DNA of 64,000 nt from Marinibactrum halimedae. GTDB lineage: Bacteria > Pseudomonadota > Gammaproteobacteria > Pseudomonadales > Cellvibrionaceae. A program made the translations under genes and the position numbers. How positions within the stretch are numbered: the first letter of the stretch is position 1; each line of letters begins with the position of its first letter. The notes beneath the pieces were generated by a model. It was given only the letters and a program-made list of their open reading frames with translations. It did not search any database and was not told where the DNA came from. Below, one piece after another: positions 25,723-35,336 of this stretch. Location: contig NZ_JAJQVM010000023.1 in assembly GCF_021234875.1 (NCBI RefSeq), positions 37,772 to 101,771 of the forward strand. The letters are read 5' to 3'.

Positions 25723-25997
25723 TATGATTCTCGTATCAGTATTAACAAGGCTGAGGACTCAACCAGCAACAGGAGAGAAGCGATGCAAGACAAACTACTT
25801 TTCTCGAAACTGGATATCGTCTCGCTAGAAAGGGATAAATACAGAAATATCGTCTGTGAGAACAAGATTTCTACACTATTTATCACAGTCATGCTCTATC
25901 ACAACGATAGCAGGCGACGTACTCTAACCTGTTTACAGGGCACAATCAAACCACAGAAGGCACCCTGCAAACACACTAAAATACTGAAATGATAGGG

Positions 25998-26978
25998 TTA
26001 TGCGTAGTCTCTAAACAACTTACGGAAAGTACTGGGTGACAAACCCGTCCAACGCTTAAACGCATTGGTAAAGCTTGTACGATCCGAGAAATCTAACGCA
26101 TTAGAAATGCTATCAATGCTCGAATTATGCTCAATTAAGTAGTCAATAGAATAGTGAAAACGTACTTTATCGCGCAATTCGGCAAAGCTAACATCTTGTT
26201 GTTGCAAACGGCGCTGCAACGTACGCTTCGACAAGTTAAGCTCAGCGGCAATATCACCAATGCCCAGAGCAGACTTACCAATGCGCTGCTTCAACACCTC
26301 GATCACTCGCCCAGCCACACCATAAGCTTCTGGCAGACGCGCCTGAAGCAAATAGTCATCAAAATGCTTGACCCCTGGCGTTGCAAATCCAGTGGTCTGG
26401 GCTCGCTGATCCTTATACGATGATTGCAGTTCTATCATTTTGGCCACTCCTTTTGCCATCAACTCGATTGATTCAGTATCTTCGGAGACGTATTCCTTGT
26501 CTCGCTGCGTTGAGAAGAAACACATCACCCCGAAGGTTTCATCATACACTTCAATGGCCCGTGCAATCAGGCCGTGTATATCATCTCCATTATAGGCCAG
26601 ATCAGGAGATGAGAAAGCAGAACCTCCCATCGCCGGATTGATACTTGCGACATTGCCTCCCAGCACCGATGCCACCATCGGTTCCGTCACTTGTAACAAT
26701 TGGCCATCATAAATACTGTCTAAGTTAGATTGACTAGCGATTATTCGAATGACTCCACCAATACGCTGCCCAATAAATCCTGTGTCGCAATTGAACATTT
26801 TACATCCGACCTGGACATACGCTCTCAAGTGAGAGCGAACACTATCCGGACGCGATGTCAAAAGCTCATGTAAACACTTCAGACGATCTGTATAAGAATC
26901 AAAGTCATAATCATTGAAAGCTAAAATCCCGGTGGGGATCGCTTGTTCGATGTCTAAACCCTCGTTTTTCAAAAACAC
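25998..26978 (-). CDS. GAF-domain AraC-type transcriptional regulator
   Basis: About 326 residues. Residues about 30-185 look like a GAF sensor domain (AYVQVGCKMFNCDTGFIGQRIGGVIRIIASQ ... FGVMCFFSTQRDKEYVSEDTESIELMAKGVAKMIE). Residues about 225-326 are an AraC HTH domain (IGDIAAELNLSKRTLQRRLQ, SISNALDFSDRTSFTNAFKRWTGLSPSTFRK). The ligand and target are unknown. The start is unclear: AGGAG ends one base before the GTG at 26978, so the TTG two codons later is better spaced. It stands alone, with 1.1 kb of gene-free DNA upstream. Confidence 0.8.
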   Translation of the reverse strand: MFLKNEGLDIEQAIPTGILAFNDYDFDSYTDRLKCLHELLTSRPDSVRSHLRAYVQVGCKMFNCDTGFIGQRIGGVIRIIASQSNLDSIYDGQLLQVTEPMVASVLGGNVASINPAMGGSAFSSPDLAYNGDDIHGLIARAIEVYDETFGVMCFFSTQRDKEYVSEDTESIELMAKGVAKMIELQSSYKDQRAQTTGFATPGVKHFDDYLLQARLPEAYGVAGRVIEVLKQRIGKSALGIGDIAAELNLSKRTLQRRLQQQDVSFAELRDKVRFHYSIDYLIEHNSSIDSISNALDFSDRTSFTNAFKRWTGLSPSTFRKLFRDYA

Positions 26979-28118
26979 GCTCCTACACCCATTCCCTTTA
27001 TAGTTTTAAGAAAAGACCCAAGTTCTTTGCCAACTCACAACCGCTCATTGACAAACCGCATTACAAACTATTCCTAATTCGCATACCTGGCCACAGATAC
27101 TCATGCCATCTAGATGAATAAAACGCCAACAGCCAAATGGAATACTCACTATCACCAGAAGCAGCGAAGATAACGACTCAGTCGCTATCCATCTTTCCTT
27201 GAAAAATAAAGGCGTTATTGGTGGCCGTTATCGACACTTTCCTAGAGAGACTCTAGATAGACTCGCACTTTTTGGAGGTTTATTCGTTTTCACGACCTTC
27301 AAACCGGGAAGTTCAACCTAAAACCTTTCGCTATCTCAACACCAACAAATAACGCTGAATACCAATGACCTGCTGAATAAACTGCAATAACATGCCCAAT
27401 ACCTAGTTATGCAAAATCAACAGAACCATGGTTCAACCAACCGCAAAGAAGGAAGTTGGTCGGTTCAACAAATCGTACTTTTTTTAGATACAAAAACAAT
27501 ACCAGCATCAGAAATATCTGTTAGGTAGAGGGCAATCCGTCGCGGGGTTAATTTTCCAAAGGCATCTATGTGTAAGTACGAACCACTGAACTGAGTGTAG
27601 CAATTGCTTAGTATGCTGTGTGCAAAGTTAAGCTAACGTTTAATGAATTTTTTTTGTCGCCAAAATCTTTTTTATAGCGCTCGCTAACTCATGAATGAGA
27701 TTTGCACACATTGCTTCTACTATCAACGATGTTTCTACTGTCAACGATAGTGATGCTTACAATTGCTACTAAATTTACGGCTACCAACATTTACAGCTAC
27801 CAACATTTACAACTACCAACTGAAAATAAAAAATAAGCACTATCGCTCAATATCATCAAAGGACATCAACTGGCTTTTTTTTAATCATCAAACCAAACAA
27901 AAATCAAATGCAACTATTTTGTTTGTGTTACTACGCCAACAAACAATACGTCTTTGGCGTAAAAGAGCAAGCACAATATCACTCACGCCACTCCTAAGAT
28001 AATCGTTTATTATTTCACCTTCAAACATTTAAACACTTCAGAAGAGAAATTTTTACGTTACATACGTATTCAAAAGGCAGTTAATTCTTTTTTTATAAAG
28101 TTATTATGAGTGTATTCA
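26979..28118. other. Long gene-free region with short tandem repeats
   Basis: 1140 bp without a credible gene. A 79-codon frame at 27763-28002 is low-complexity, partly made of the tandem repeats, and has no ribosome site, so I do not call it. Visible structure is limited to duplications at 27715-27750 and 27780-27822. A small RNA or decayed gene cannot be excluded. Confidence 0.5.
27715..27822. repeat. Two neighbouring short tandem duplications
   Basis: TTCTACT(A/G)TCAACGAT(G/A) occurs twice within 27715-27750. GCTACCAACATTTACA occurs exactly at 27780-27795 and 27796-27811, followed by a partial copy to 27822. Confidence 0.9.
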
Positions 28119-28598
28119 TCACTCCTCAAAACTACTATCCAAAGTTTGCAATAATACTTCATGGTGATTCGATGTTTTGAATTTATTCAAAATGGTAATT
28201 AAACGACCTTCTTTATCGATCAAAAAAGTGGTACGTACCACCCCCATAAATTCTCGCCCCATAAATTTCTTTAATTGCCAAACACCGTATTTTTCCGCAA
28301 TAAGATGCTCTTCGTCAGACAACAAATCAAAGTTTAAAGACTGCTTATCTGAAAACTTCTTTAATTTTTCGACTGGATCTGGGCTTAGGCCTAAAACAAT
28401 CGTCTCACGCTGTTCAAGTTCCGCATGTACATCTCGCAAACCACATGCTTGCGTTGTACACCCAGGCGTAGAGGCCTTTGGGTAGAAATACACCACCACA
28501 TTCTTTGCACCACGAAAGTCCTTTAAACTCACTTTTTCACCATTTTGATTCAGAAGCGAAAAAACCGGTGCCAAATTACCCACTTTTGGTGTTGTCAT
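28119..28598 (-). CDS. bcp: Peroxiredoxin of the BCP/PrxQ type
   Basis: 159 residues. The peroxidatic cysteine lies in YPKASTPGCTTQACGLRD and the second Cys five residues later, as in BCP enzymes that form an intramolecular disulfide; GLSPDPVEKLKKFSDKQSLNFDLLSDEE and FMGVVRTTFLIDKEGRL follow the family. It reduces hydroperoxides using thioredoxin in the cytoplasm. The ATG at 28598 is preceded by AGGAG about 11 bases away. It stands alone; no gcvR or other common neighbour is visible. Confidence 0.95.
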   Translation of the reverse strand: MTTPKVGNLAPVFSLLNQNGEKVSLKDFRGAKNVVVYFYPKASTPGCTTQACGLRDVHAELEQRETIVLGLSPDPVEKLKKFSDKQSLNFDLLSDEEHLIAEKYGVWQLKKFMGREFMGVVRTTFLIDKEGRLITILNKFKTSNHHEVLLQTLDSSFEE

Positions 28599-28967
28599 TT
28601 AAACTTAACTCCTATTCAATTTTAACCATAATACATAAAGGGTCTTTTTCTCTAGCGCGTATGATTACGCCCAGCATCAAGAATCAGACTTTTCAATCAA
28701 TATTAAAGTGGCGACAATTGTCGCCACTTTAAATAACTCTTTAAAAATAACTTTCAAAACACGCTTACACCTAAAACCTCTTTTTCCCTCAAACCCCAGA
28801 TAAAATAAGCCTTTAGCTCTTTATTAATTGAAAATTTAATGAATACAGTACTATTAAAAACGTCTAAAAAAATCTCACAAACTCACTCATTCGCTTTGCA
28901 GCAAACCAAGTAAAGTTGATTTAAAAAATAAATGTAAAGTAAAGTAAAGAATTCAATAAAAGAGGTA
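28599..28967. other. Intergenic region with a 30-bp perfect palindrome
   Basis: 369 bp between bcp and the membrane-protein gene at 28968. Apart from the palindrome at 28703-28732 it is AT-rich and featureless; the bcp promoter must lie here. Confidence 0.5.
28703..28732. terminator. Perfect 30-bp palindrome, terminator-like or operator
   Basis: TTAAAGTGGCGACAA (28703-28717) is the exact reverse complement of TTGTCGCCACTTTAA (28718-28732), with no spacer. As RNA it makes a long hairpin ending in UUUAA, 105 bp upstream of bcp and 236 bp after the gene at 28968. The U-run is short, so a dimeric operator remains possible. Confidence 0.5.
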
Positions 28968-29483
28968 TTAGCAAAAAATAACGCGCAGATTTTCTTCAGA
29001 TTGGTAAGCTTTCAAACCATAGCGAGACATTAAATCAGACAGTTGACGAAGATCTTCAGAATAAATCAGCCCACTAAATATAAAAACCCCTCCGTCCCCT
29101 AACATCCCAAACCGATCTGATCCCGATGAGTGAACACGGGTAAAGAAATGGCATTGACCTCGCAAAGAAGACCAATAAATTCGACAGCAAGGCCTCCGAT
29201 ATTCAATCCACACATGCTCTTTAGCAAAACCAATTTTTGTCACCGATTTCAATTCTTTTCTCAACTGAAACGTTATGTGTGCCATTAGCGCAGGGCCTAC
29301 CCAAGTAAATAGTGCGACAGGCCAGGCGCCCAGCCAAAATAAAAATGTACTCAAGGTAATCGCCAAAGCGAATAATGAAAGGAGGCAAAAGATGATCAAT
29401 CTATTCGAAGTCTCTACAGGGTGATGAATCTCCAAGCAATCAATGGGCTCATCGTGCCAGCTAACGATTTTCTCGATGACCAT
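28968..29483 (-). CDS. Small membrane protein, DUF2244-like
   Basis: 171 residues from the ATG at 29483 (a GTG four codons earlier is possible). Two adjacent hydrophobic segments (about 28-47, LIIFCLLSLFALAITLSTFL, and about 50-68, LGAWPVALFTWVGPALMAHI) are followed by a soluble C-terminal domain (IGFAKEHVWIEYRRPCCRIYW, LGDGGVFIFSGLIYSED). This matches the general DUF2244 plan (GAWPV followed by a basic, beta-rich tail), but I hold the family name loosely. Function unknown. It is not clearly part of an operon; mdh lies upstream on the same strand behind a terminator. Confidence 0.6.
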   Translation of the reverse strand: MVIEKIVSWHDEPIDCLEIHHPVETSNRLIIFCLLSLFALAITLSTFLFWLGAWPVALFTWVGPALMAHITFQLRKELKSVTKIGFAKEHVWIEYRRPCCRIYWSSLRGQCHFFTRVHSSGSDRFGMLGDGGVFIFSGLIYSEDLRQLSDLMSRYGLKAYQSEENLRVIFC

Positions 29484-29576
29484 AATGACTACCACTCAAA
29501 AGCAATACACTTATCAATCTACAGTAATAAACAGTGTAGATAGGACAGTGCGACCAAGAGTAGGCAATGAAATCAT

Positions 29577-29604
29577 AAAAAAACGCGCCGATAGGCGCGT
29601 TTTC
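29577..29604. terminator. Terminator of mdh
   Basis: ACGCGCC (29583-29589) pairs with GGCGCGT (29594-29600) and has A-runs and T-runs outside, 59 bp past the mdh stop. Confidence 0.9.
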
Positions 29605-29662
29605 TAATGTACTGAATGTCTTCAAATACAATATCTTAAAGTGCTAACACAGAACGTTAACA

Positions 29663-30643
29663 CTAGGGCAACAAGTGACTGACCGCATCACGCTCTTGCT
29701 TAAGCTCATCTTCTGTTGCCTTCATCTTAGCAACAGAGAATTCGTTGGTTTCTACACCTTGAACGATTTCCCAATCGCCATCTTTGCAAACGCATGGGAA
29801 TGAATAAATAAGGCCTTCTTCAATACCGTAGCTACCATCGCTGTATACCGCCATAGAAGCCCAATCACCTTCGGCAGTGCCCAATGCCCAGTCACGCATA
29901 TGGAAAATCGCTGCATTAGCCGCAGAAGCCGCAGAAGAAGCTCCACGCGCATCGATAATCGCAGCACCACGCTGTTGTACTGTTGGAATGAAGTCGTTTT
30001 CGTACCAATTTTGGTCAATCAAGCCCATGGCATCCTGACCATCGACAGTGGCATGATGAATATCCGGGTACTGAGTAGATGAATGGTTACCCCAAATGGT
30101 CAAATGCTTGATGTCATTGATGGTTTTATCCGTCTTTTGTGCCAATTGAGTTAGGGCACGATTGTGATCCAAGCGTGTCATCGCGGTGAATTGACGTGGG
30201 TTAATGTCCGGTGCATTACGCTGAGTAATCAAAGCGTTGGTGTTTGCAGGATTACCAACGACCAATACTTTAATATCGCGAGAAGCGTGATCATTAATTG
30301 CTTTACCTTGCACAGAGAAAATAGCGGCATTGGCTTCAAGTAAATCTTTACGCTCCATTCCTGGGCCACGAGGACGAGCGCCTACAAGCAGTGCGTAATC
30401 GGCATCTTTAAAGGCAACGTTGGCATCATCTGTGCAGATCATTCCGGCTAATAGTGGGAAAGCACAGTCATCCAGCTCCATGGCTACCCCTTTCAACGCA
30501 CCCAATGCAGGGGTGATTTCTAACATTTGAAGAATCACAGGTTGATCAGGGCCGAGCATCTCACCGGCAGCAATACGAAATAACAAGGAATAACTGATTT
30601 GACCGGCGGCTCCGGTAACCGCTACACGAACTGGTGATTTCAC
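29663..30643 (-). CDS. mdh: Malate dehydrogenase (NAD-dependent, cytosolic-type)
   Basis: 326 residues, the standard length of this MDH type, if the GTG at 30643 is used: GGAG lies seven bases upstream and the protein then begins [24 protein letters not shown], the usual N-terminus; upstream frames add 11 odd residues. The NAD site is [22 protein letters not shown] is the mobile loop with substrate arginines, and [12 protein letters not shown] holds the catalytic histidine, with Asp in TRLDHNRA. It interconverts malate and oxaloacetate in the TCA cycle. It is a single-gene unit with its own terminator. Confidence 0.97.
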   Translation of the reverse strand: MKSPVRVAVTGAAGQISYSLLFRIAAGEMLGPDQPVILQMLEITPALGALKGVAMELDDCAFPLLAGMICTDDANVAFKDADYALLVGARPRGPGMERKDLLEANAAIFSVQGKAINDHASRDIKVLVVGNPANTNALITQRNAPDINPRQFTAMTRLDHNRALTQLAQKTDKTINDIKHLTIWGNHSSTQYPDIHHATVDGQDAMGLIDQNWYENDFIPTVQQRGAAIIDARGASSAASAANAAIFHMRDWALGTAEGDWASMAVYSDGSYGIEEGLIYSFPCVCKDGDWEIVQGVETNEFSVAKMKATEDELKQERDAVSHLLP

Positions 30644-31155
30644 TATTGTTCTCCAATTTTTGTTGTAAAAATTCAAGGCCTCATCCCATCAAAGGGACAA
30701 ACGCAAATGGAACAAACGCTCGCCATTCTGTCAAAAATGCTTGGTTTTCGAGCAAAAACGCGACGCCTCGCATGTGCGAGAATCATAGCTTCTATAATAG
30801 TGGCTTATCTCAACTTCGGGTCGACCCACAAGCCGAAATAGACATTCTTAGTGCCTTTGCCTGATCTATTTAAGCCTCAATGATGATGACACTTGGCTCA
30901 AAAGCCTAAAACAACATCAATAACAATTCTCAAATACGCCTTTAAGTTTGGGGGTGAGTTTCGTCGTTTCAAGCTTAACAAACGCTTCAGGGCAGATTTT
31001 TCACGTCATTCGTCAAAAAGCCCTCAAAGAAGCGCTTTTTTTCAACCAATAGCGCCATAATTTCTGCCAAAGCTTTTCCGTCTTTCCCTAAAATCTCTTT
31101 TAAAAACGGACTCTTGAAAAACACCACCGGTTCAAACTCTAAAGGCCAGAAAGCT
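30644..31155. other. Intergenic region without recognisable gene
   Basis: 512 bp upstream of mdh. An AAGCGCTTTTTTT stretch near 31030 might be part of a weak terminator for the dUTPase gene (-), but the stem is short. A 76-codon frame at 30634-30864 overlaps the mdh start and is rejected. Confidence 0.4.
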
Positions 31156-31782
31156 TTAAAGTGGATACCGAGCCTTTAGCCCCTCATACACTTTATCAGC
31201 AAAATCAGGCGCATCGCTCGATACTTCACTGAGCACTTCCACCAAATGCTCATTATCTTCGCGACCATCCCAGACTTTTTGATACTCGCCCGTTTTATAA
31301 CCATGATCCTGACGAAAGAAATTCAATACGTTCTTGCCAACATAATGACGATGCAGCTCGTCAAAAGAAAGGTCAACGCCGTGCATTAAGCGACCAAATC
31401 CAGCCACATCAAATGCGCCATTTTGCAACACAGCCCCCGCAAATCGTTCCAACTCAATACGGAAATCCGTATCGCCAGCCGTAACATGCAACTGTAATTC
31501 AACAGATTCGGCCAACGCTTCCAGTGCTTGCGGACTCTCCGCACGAGATTTCATCATCAAATCACTTAACCCAAAATGCCAAATATCCACCAATTCGAGT
31601 TTCACTTGATCAATATCGGGATTCTGTTTTTTCCACCATTTCCATCCGTAATGATCCAATAATTCACCACACTCCACCCAAATAGCGCGATACCATGCAT
31701 ATCCTTGCTCTCTCCATTGCGCATGAACTTTGGTATTCATCGCGTCTTGCAATTGAAGCATGCTGACTAACTGGTTTTTCAT
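31156..31782 (-). CDS. Dimeric dUTPase (all-alpha NTP pyrophosphatase type)
   Basis: 208 residues of the dUTPase_2 (PF08761) kind. The metal-binding helices read AIWVECGELLDHYGWKWWKK and VKLELVDIWHFGLSDL, i.e. ExxE followed by ExxD about 30 residues on, the chelation pattern of the MazG/all-alpha superfamily. FFRQDHGYKTGEYQKVWDGREDNEHL is the conserved C-terminal segment. It hydrolyses dUTP to dUMP, keeping uracil out of DNA and feeding thymidylate synthesis. It is unrelated to the trimeric Dut. Divergent from the PAP2 gene. Confidence 0.88.
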   Translation of the reverse strand: MKNQLVSMLQLQDAMNTKVHAQWREQGYAWYRAIWVECGELLDHYGWKWWKKQNPDIDQVKLELVDIWHFGLSDLMMKSRAESPQALEALAESVELQLHVTAGDTDFRIELERFAGAVLQNGAFDVAGFGRLMHGVDLSFDELHRHYVGKNVLNFFRQDHGYKTGEYQKVWDGREDNEHLVEVLSEVSSDAPDFADKVYEGLKARYPL

Positions 31783-31932
31783 AATAATACATTCTCATTG
31801 TTTTAAAGGCGCCATCCTACCATAGCCCCCTTTATGTATGACCCGATGAAAATTGTCATCATACTGAAACAATAACCTCATGTAATCGTCATTAAGTAGC
31901 ATTAAATTGATCAAAAATTGAGTGCTTAAACT

Positions 31933-32457
31933 ATGCGATTGTTAGAAAACATTCATCACTTCGACGTCATTACGTTTGGCTGGTGTCTGCGTCGCAAACA
32001 CCGGGAACAAATCGTAAACCTTAGCCGCTACGTCTCAAGAACCGCAGACGGCCCACTTTATTTCATGATTGGGGCAGTACTTTGGGCGTGCGGATATCAA
32101 GACGTATTACCTGCTTTCTTAATTGCTTTTGCCATTGAGAGAGCAACATACGCGGTTGTAAAAAAATATTTTAAGCGTAACCGGCCTCCTGAAGCGATTC
32201 CGGGTTATAAAAGCGTCATTAAACCGTCCGATCAATTCAGCTTCCCTTCTGGACATACCTCTGCCGCGTTCTTAATGACGGTATTGTTACTGAGTTTATT
32301 TCCTGGTTTGTTCTGGGTATTAATTCCATGGGCAATGTGCGTCGGGGTATCTCGCGTTATGTTGGGTGTGCATTTCCCAACGGATATTGTGGCCGGAGCC
32401 ACACTCGGTACCATAACGGGATTATGGGCAACTCAATCGATAATGTTGGGGTTCTAA
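31933..32457 (+). CDS. PAP2-family membrane phosphatase
   Basis: 174 residues with the three lipid-phosphatase motifs in order: KKYFKRNRPPEA (K-x6-RP), FSFPSGHTSAAF (PSGH) and SRVMLGVHFPTDIVAG (SR-x5-H-x3-D). Four to five hydrophobic segments place it in the inner membrane with the active site towards the periplasm. Likely substrates are lipid phosphates such as phosphatidate or undecaprenyl pyrophosphate; which one cannot be told. A glycosyltransferase gene follows 220 bp downstream on the same strand, so a lipid-linked sugar pathway is possible. Confidence 0.9.
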   Translation: MRLLENIHHFDVITFGWCLRRKHREQIVNLSRYVSRTADGPLYFMIGAVLWACGYQDVLPAFLIAFAIERATYAVVKKYFKRNRPPEAIPGYKSVIKPSDQFSFPSGHTSAAFLMTVLLLSLFPGLFWVLIPWAMCVGVSRVMLGVHFPTDIVAGATLGTITGLWATQSIMLGF

Positions 32458-32677
32458 GCGGTATCGTTTCTGTATTAGTAATGGAAGAATCACTTCATCG
32501 CATTGAATAAATTTGATTCTTTGATTGTGCTTTTTTGCAATACTTATATGTTTGTTTTATTTCAAATGCACCTCATTTATTTACCTCCCTCGAAGCACCC
32601 CCACCAAACTATATGGCCCCTCAGCCAGCTAGCTGCTAGGCTTAGCGAGAATTTTCGCGTAAATAGGTAATCCTTTA

Positions 32678-33775
32678 ATGAAGATTTTTTATGGCGTTCA
32701 AGGCACAGGCAATGGCCACTTAACCCGCGCACGAGCTTTACAACAGGCGTTCGCTGAACGCACCGATGCTCAAGTTGATTATTTATTCAGCGGCAGGGCA
32801 CGCGATGACTATTTCGATATGGAACAATTCGGAGAATGGGAATGCCGCGCAGGCTTAACGTTCTATCATCAAAATGGCCGCATCGACTTTTTAAAAACCA
32901 TTAAAAATAATAAAATTAGAACCTTCTTTCGTGATATTTCTGAATTGGATTTATCCACTTACGATATTGTATTAACGGATTTTGAACCGGTCACAGCTTG
33001 GGCAGCAAAACGTAGCGGCAAGCAAGTTATTGGTATGGGGCACCAATACGCTTTTGATTTTGCCATTCCCAAACGCGGAAACTCCATTGTAGCGCAAAGC
33101 ATCATGAACCAATTCGCGCCTGTCAATTTTGGCCTAGGTTTACATTGGCACCACTTCGGATACCCAATTTTGCCCCCCATCGCCGAAACCACAACCAAAG
33201 AGCAACCCATTCAAGACAATAAAATTGTTGTGTACCTTGGCTTTGAAGATCCAGATCGTGTGATTCAATTACTCTCTCCATTCACGGAGTATGAGTTTTA
33301 TTTCTACGGTACGTTTCCAGAACCCAAATCCCTCGGTAATATTCATTTGAGGCCCTTATCACGCGATGGCTTTAAAGCCGACCTTGCCTCTGGCAGTGGT
33401 GTCATTTGCAATGCCGGGTTTGAACTTGCCAGTGAAGCCATCGAGCTCGGAAAAAAACTGCTCGTCAAACCTCTACACGGGCAAATGGAACAGCTCTCTA
33501 ACGCATTAGCACTTGAAAGTTTAAATTTGGGAAAATGTATGGAAAAGCTAGACAGTCATGCTGTAAAAGATTGGCTAGATAACACCCAAGGCATAAAGGT
33601 GAAATACCCCAACGTGGCTAAAGCCATTGTCAATTGGGTGTTAGAGGGGGAATGGAATGAGCGCTCTCGAAATCAACTCGCTAAAACCCTATGGAATCAA
33701 GTAGAGTCACCTCATATTGAAGAGTTCGCCAATATCCCGTTACTCGAAAAGGCATTGGCTATGCCCGCATCGTAA
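32678..33775 (+). CDS. Glycosyltransferase of the MJ1255/VC2487 family
   Basis: 365 residues. The N-terminus MKIFYGVQGTGNGHLTRARAL is the hallmark of this group (TIGR00661-type, related to MurG-like GT-B enzymes), as are FSGRARDDYFDM, DFEPVTAWAAK and, in the C-terminal half, the acceptor/nucleotide region VICNAGFELASEAIELGKKLLVKPLHGQMEQ. The family is thought to transfer sugars from nucleotide donors to lipid or other acceptors; no substrate is established. In other gammaproteobacteria it also lies near PAP2 phosphatases, as here. It ends at a terminator shared with tatD. Confidence 0.85.
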   Translation: MKIFYGVQGTGNGHLTRARALQQAFAERTDAQVDYLFSGRARDDYFDMEQFGEWECRAGLTFYHQNGRIDFLKTIKNNKIRTFFRDISELDLSTYDIVLTDFEPVTAWAAKRSGKQVIGMGHQYAFDFAIPKRGNSIVAQSIMNQFAPVNFGLGLHWHHFGYPILPPIAETTTKEQPIQDNKIVVYLGFEDPDRVIQLLSPFTEYEFYFYGTFPEPKSLGNIHLRPLSRDGFKADLASGSGVICNAGFELASEAIELGKKLLVKPLHGQMEQLSNALALESLNLGKCMEKLDSHAVKDWLDNTQGIKVKYPNVAKAIVNWVLEGEWNERSRNQLAKTLWNQVESPHIEEFANIPLLEKALAMPAS

Positions 33776-33805
33776 TTGCGCCCTCTCAAATCGCTACAAT
33801 ACGTT

Positions 33806-33834
33806 AAAAAGGCTTCTTTCAAGAAGCCTTTTTT
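33806..33834. terminator. Bidirectional terminator overlapping the tatD stop
   Basis: GGCTTCTT (33811-33818) pairs with AAGAAGCC (33821-33828), flanked by A5 and T6. It ends the glycosyltransferase gene (+) and overlaps the TAA of tatD (-). Confidence 0.93.
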
Positions 33835-34618
33835 ATTGACTCGCGGCACTTTTATGAAATAAACGATAAAAGTTCTCGGTGGTAATATTAGCCAATGTTT
33901 CAAAAGAGACGCCTTGTAACTGCGCAATATATTCAGCCACTTCCCGAACGAACTTTGGCTCATTGGATTTTCCACGATACGGCACCGGTGCCAAATAAGG
34001 CGAATCGGTTTCCACCAATAAACGATCCAGGGGTATTTTCTTAACTACATCCCGCAGTGCACCGGCATTACGAAACGTGACGATACCGGAAATAGAAATA
34101 TAATAATTTAAATCCAATGCTTTTTTGGCCATATCCCAATCTTCAGTGAAGCAATGCAATACACCCGCAGACGCCTCACTCCCATGCTGCTTAATCAGGT
34201 TAATCGTGTCTTCCCGAGCATCACGAGTATGAACTACCACAGGTAAACCGGCCTCTTTGGCAGCCTGCAAATGCACCACAAAACTTTCTTGCTGAATAAG
34301 GTTGGTCTCTTTGCTGTAATAATAGTCTAGGCCCGTCTCCCCAATAGCAACGACTTTTTCTTGAGAAGCCCACTCTACTAATTCTTCATAAGAAGCAAGC
34401 CCATTACTGACATCCAGTGGATGCACCCCCACCGAGGCCCAAACATCTTGATGAGACTGCGCAATAGACACAACACTCTTCAGATTCTCTAAGCTAATAC
34501 CAATACACAAAAATTGCTGGACACCCCTCTCCCGAGCGGCCTCCAATGCCTGGCTTAATTGGTTGTTGTAGGGCGATAAATCAATACGGTCTAGGTGACA
34601 ATGAGAGTCGATTAACAT
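33833..34618 (-). CDS. TatD-family metal-dependent DNase (YcfH-like)
   Basis: 261 residues. The HxH metal motif DSHCHLD starts the protein, followed by SVGVHPLD, AIGETGLDYYYS, VVHTRDA, GVLHCFTEDWDMAKKALDL and LLVETDSPYLAPVPYRGKSNEP, all signatures of the TatD/YcfH barrel. These enzymes act as 3'-5' exonucleases or D-Tyr-tRNA-linked hydrolases depending on the member. It is the last gene of the tmk-holB-pilZ-tatD segment conserved in Pseudomonas-type genomes. Confidence 0.93.
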   Translation of the reverse strand: MLIDSHCHLDRIDLSPYNNQLSQALEAARERGVQQFLCIGISLENLKSVVSIAQSHQDVWASVGVHPLDVSNGLASYEELVEWASQEKVVAIGETGLDYYYSKETNLIQQESFVVHLQAAKEAGLPVVVHTRDAREDTINLIKQHGSEASAGVLHCFTEDWDMAKKALDLNYYISISGIVTFRNAGALRDVVKKIPLDRLLVETDSPYLAPVPYRGKSNEPKFVREVAEYIAQLQGVSFETLANITTENFYRLFHKSAASQ

Positions 34619-34778
34619 GGTTTATTCATCGAAAATTGAAAGGAAAACGAAAAAAGGTATCAAAAAAATTCTCAAAGACAAAGTGGGCCCAAAGGGTATG
34701 AAGCCCAATATCGTCTTATCATAAAAAGCGGTCACAATAGAGGTCATGCACTTATAGAATCTAGAGCTGATAGAAACT

Positions 34779-34842
34779 AAAGTTGATAGCAACGAAAGTT
34801 AATAGCAACGAAAGTTAATAGCAACGAAAGTTGATAGAAACT
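34779..34842. repeat. 16-bp tandem repeat, four copies
   Basis: AAAGTT(G/A)ATAGCAACG occurs at 34779-34794, 34795-34810 and 34811-34826, with a diverged fourth copy to 34842. It lies just past the stop of the PilZ gene (34861, -). Confidence 0.95.
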
Positions 34843-34860
34843 AGAGTGATAAATACTCAA

Positions 34861-35214
34861 CTACATTGTGTGTGTTAATCGATCAGACTCCAAAGAGCCT
34901 GCCAGATACGTTTCGATTTTGCTGTTCGCCATATCATCTTGATCGTTGAACTGAACACCAATCCCAGCTGCTCGATTACCTTGAGCCCCTTTTGGCGTCA
35001 CCCAGATGACTTTTCCTGCAACAGGGATTTTTTCTGGCTCGTCCATCAGGCTTAGCAGCATGAAAATTTCATCGCCCAAGCGATAGGTTTTATTGGTAGG
35101 AATGAATAATCCGCCATGCTCCACAAAAGGCATATACGCCGCATAGAGCACAGCTTTATCTTTAATGGTTAAGGAAAGAATACCGTTACGGGCTCCTCCA
35201 CCTAATCCTTTCAT
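34861..35214 (-). CDS. pilZ: PilZ-domain protein (type IV pilus / c-di-GMP type)
   Basis: 117 residues matching the small PilZ of the holB-pilZ-tatD cluster: NGILSLTIKDKAVLYAAYMPFVEHGGLFIPTNKTYRLGDEIFMLLSL and VAGKVIWVTPKGAQGNRAAGIGVQF. The canonical c-di-GMP RxxxR/DxSxxG motifs are not visible, as in the founding PilZ, which supports pilus assembly rather than nucleotide sensing. It lies 122 bp downstream of holB on the same strand; the C-terminal flank (after TAG) carries 16-bp repeats. Confidence 0.9.
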   Translation of the reverse strand: MKGLGGGARNGILSLTIKDKAVLYAAYMPFVEHGGLFIPTNKTYRLGDEIFMLLSLMDEPEKIPVAGKVIWVTPKGAQGNRAAGIGVQFNDQDDMANSKIETYLAGSLESDRLTHTM

Positions 35215-35336
35215 AAGCGCTTCTTAAATCGTTAGCAAAACGTAATCCTACTATCGACGGTCGATCTGCTGACCATGAGCAGGAATGTTGATTGACCACT
35301 CCAACGTAGTCTCTTGCAAGGATAGCATTAATCAAA

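Noticed and set aside
25690..25992. 100-codon frame opposite the yajC start
   Set aside because: Overlaps yajC and its promoter region and has an unremarkable composition without domain features.
27763..28002. 79-codon frame in the gene-free region
   Set aside because: Low complexity, partly built from tandem duplications, no ribosome site, no family features.
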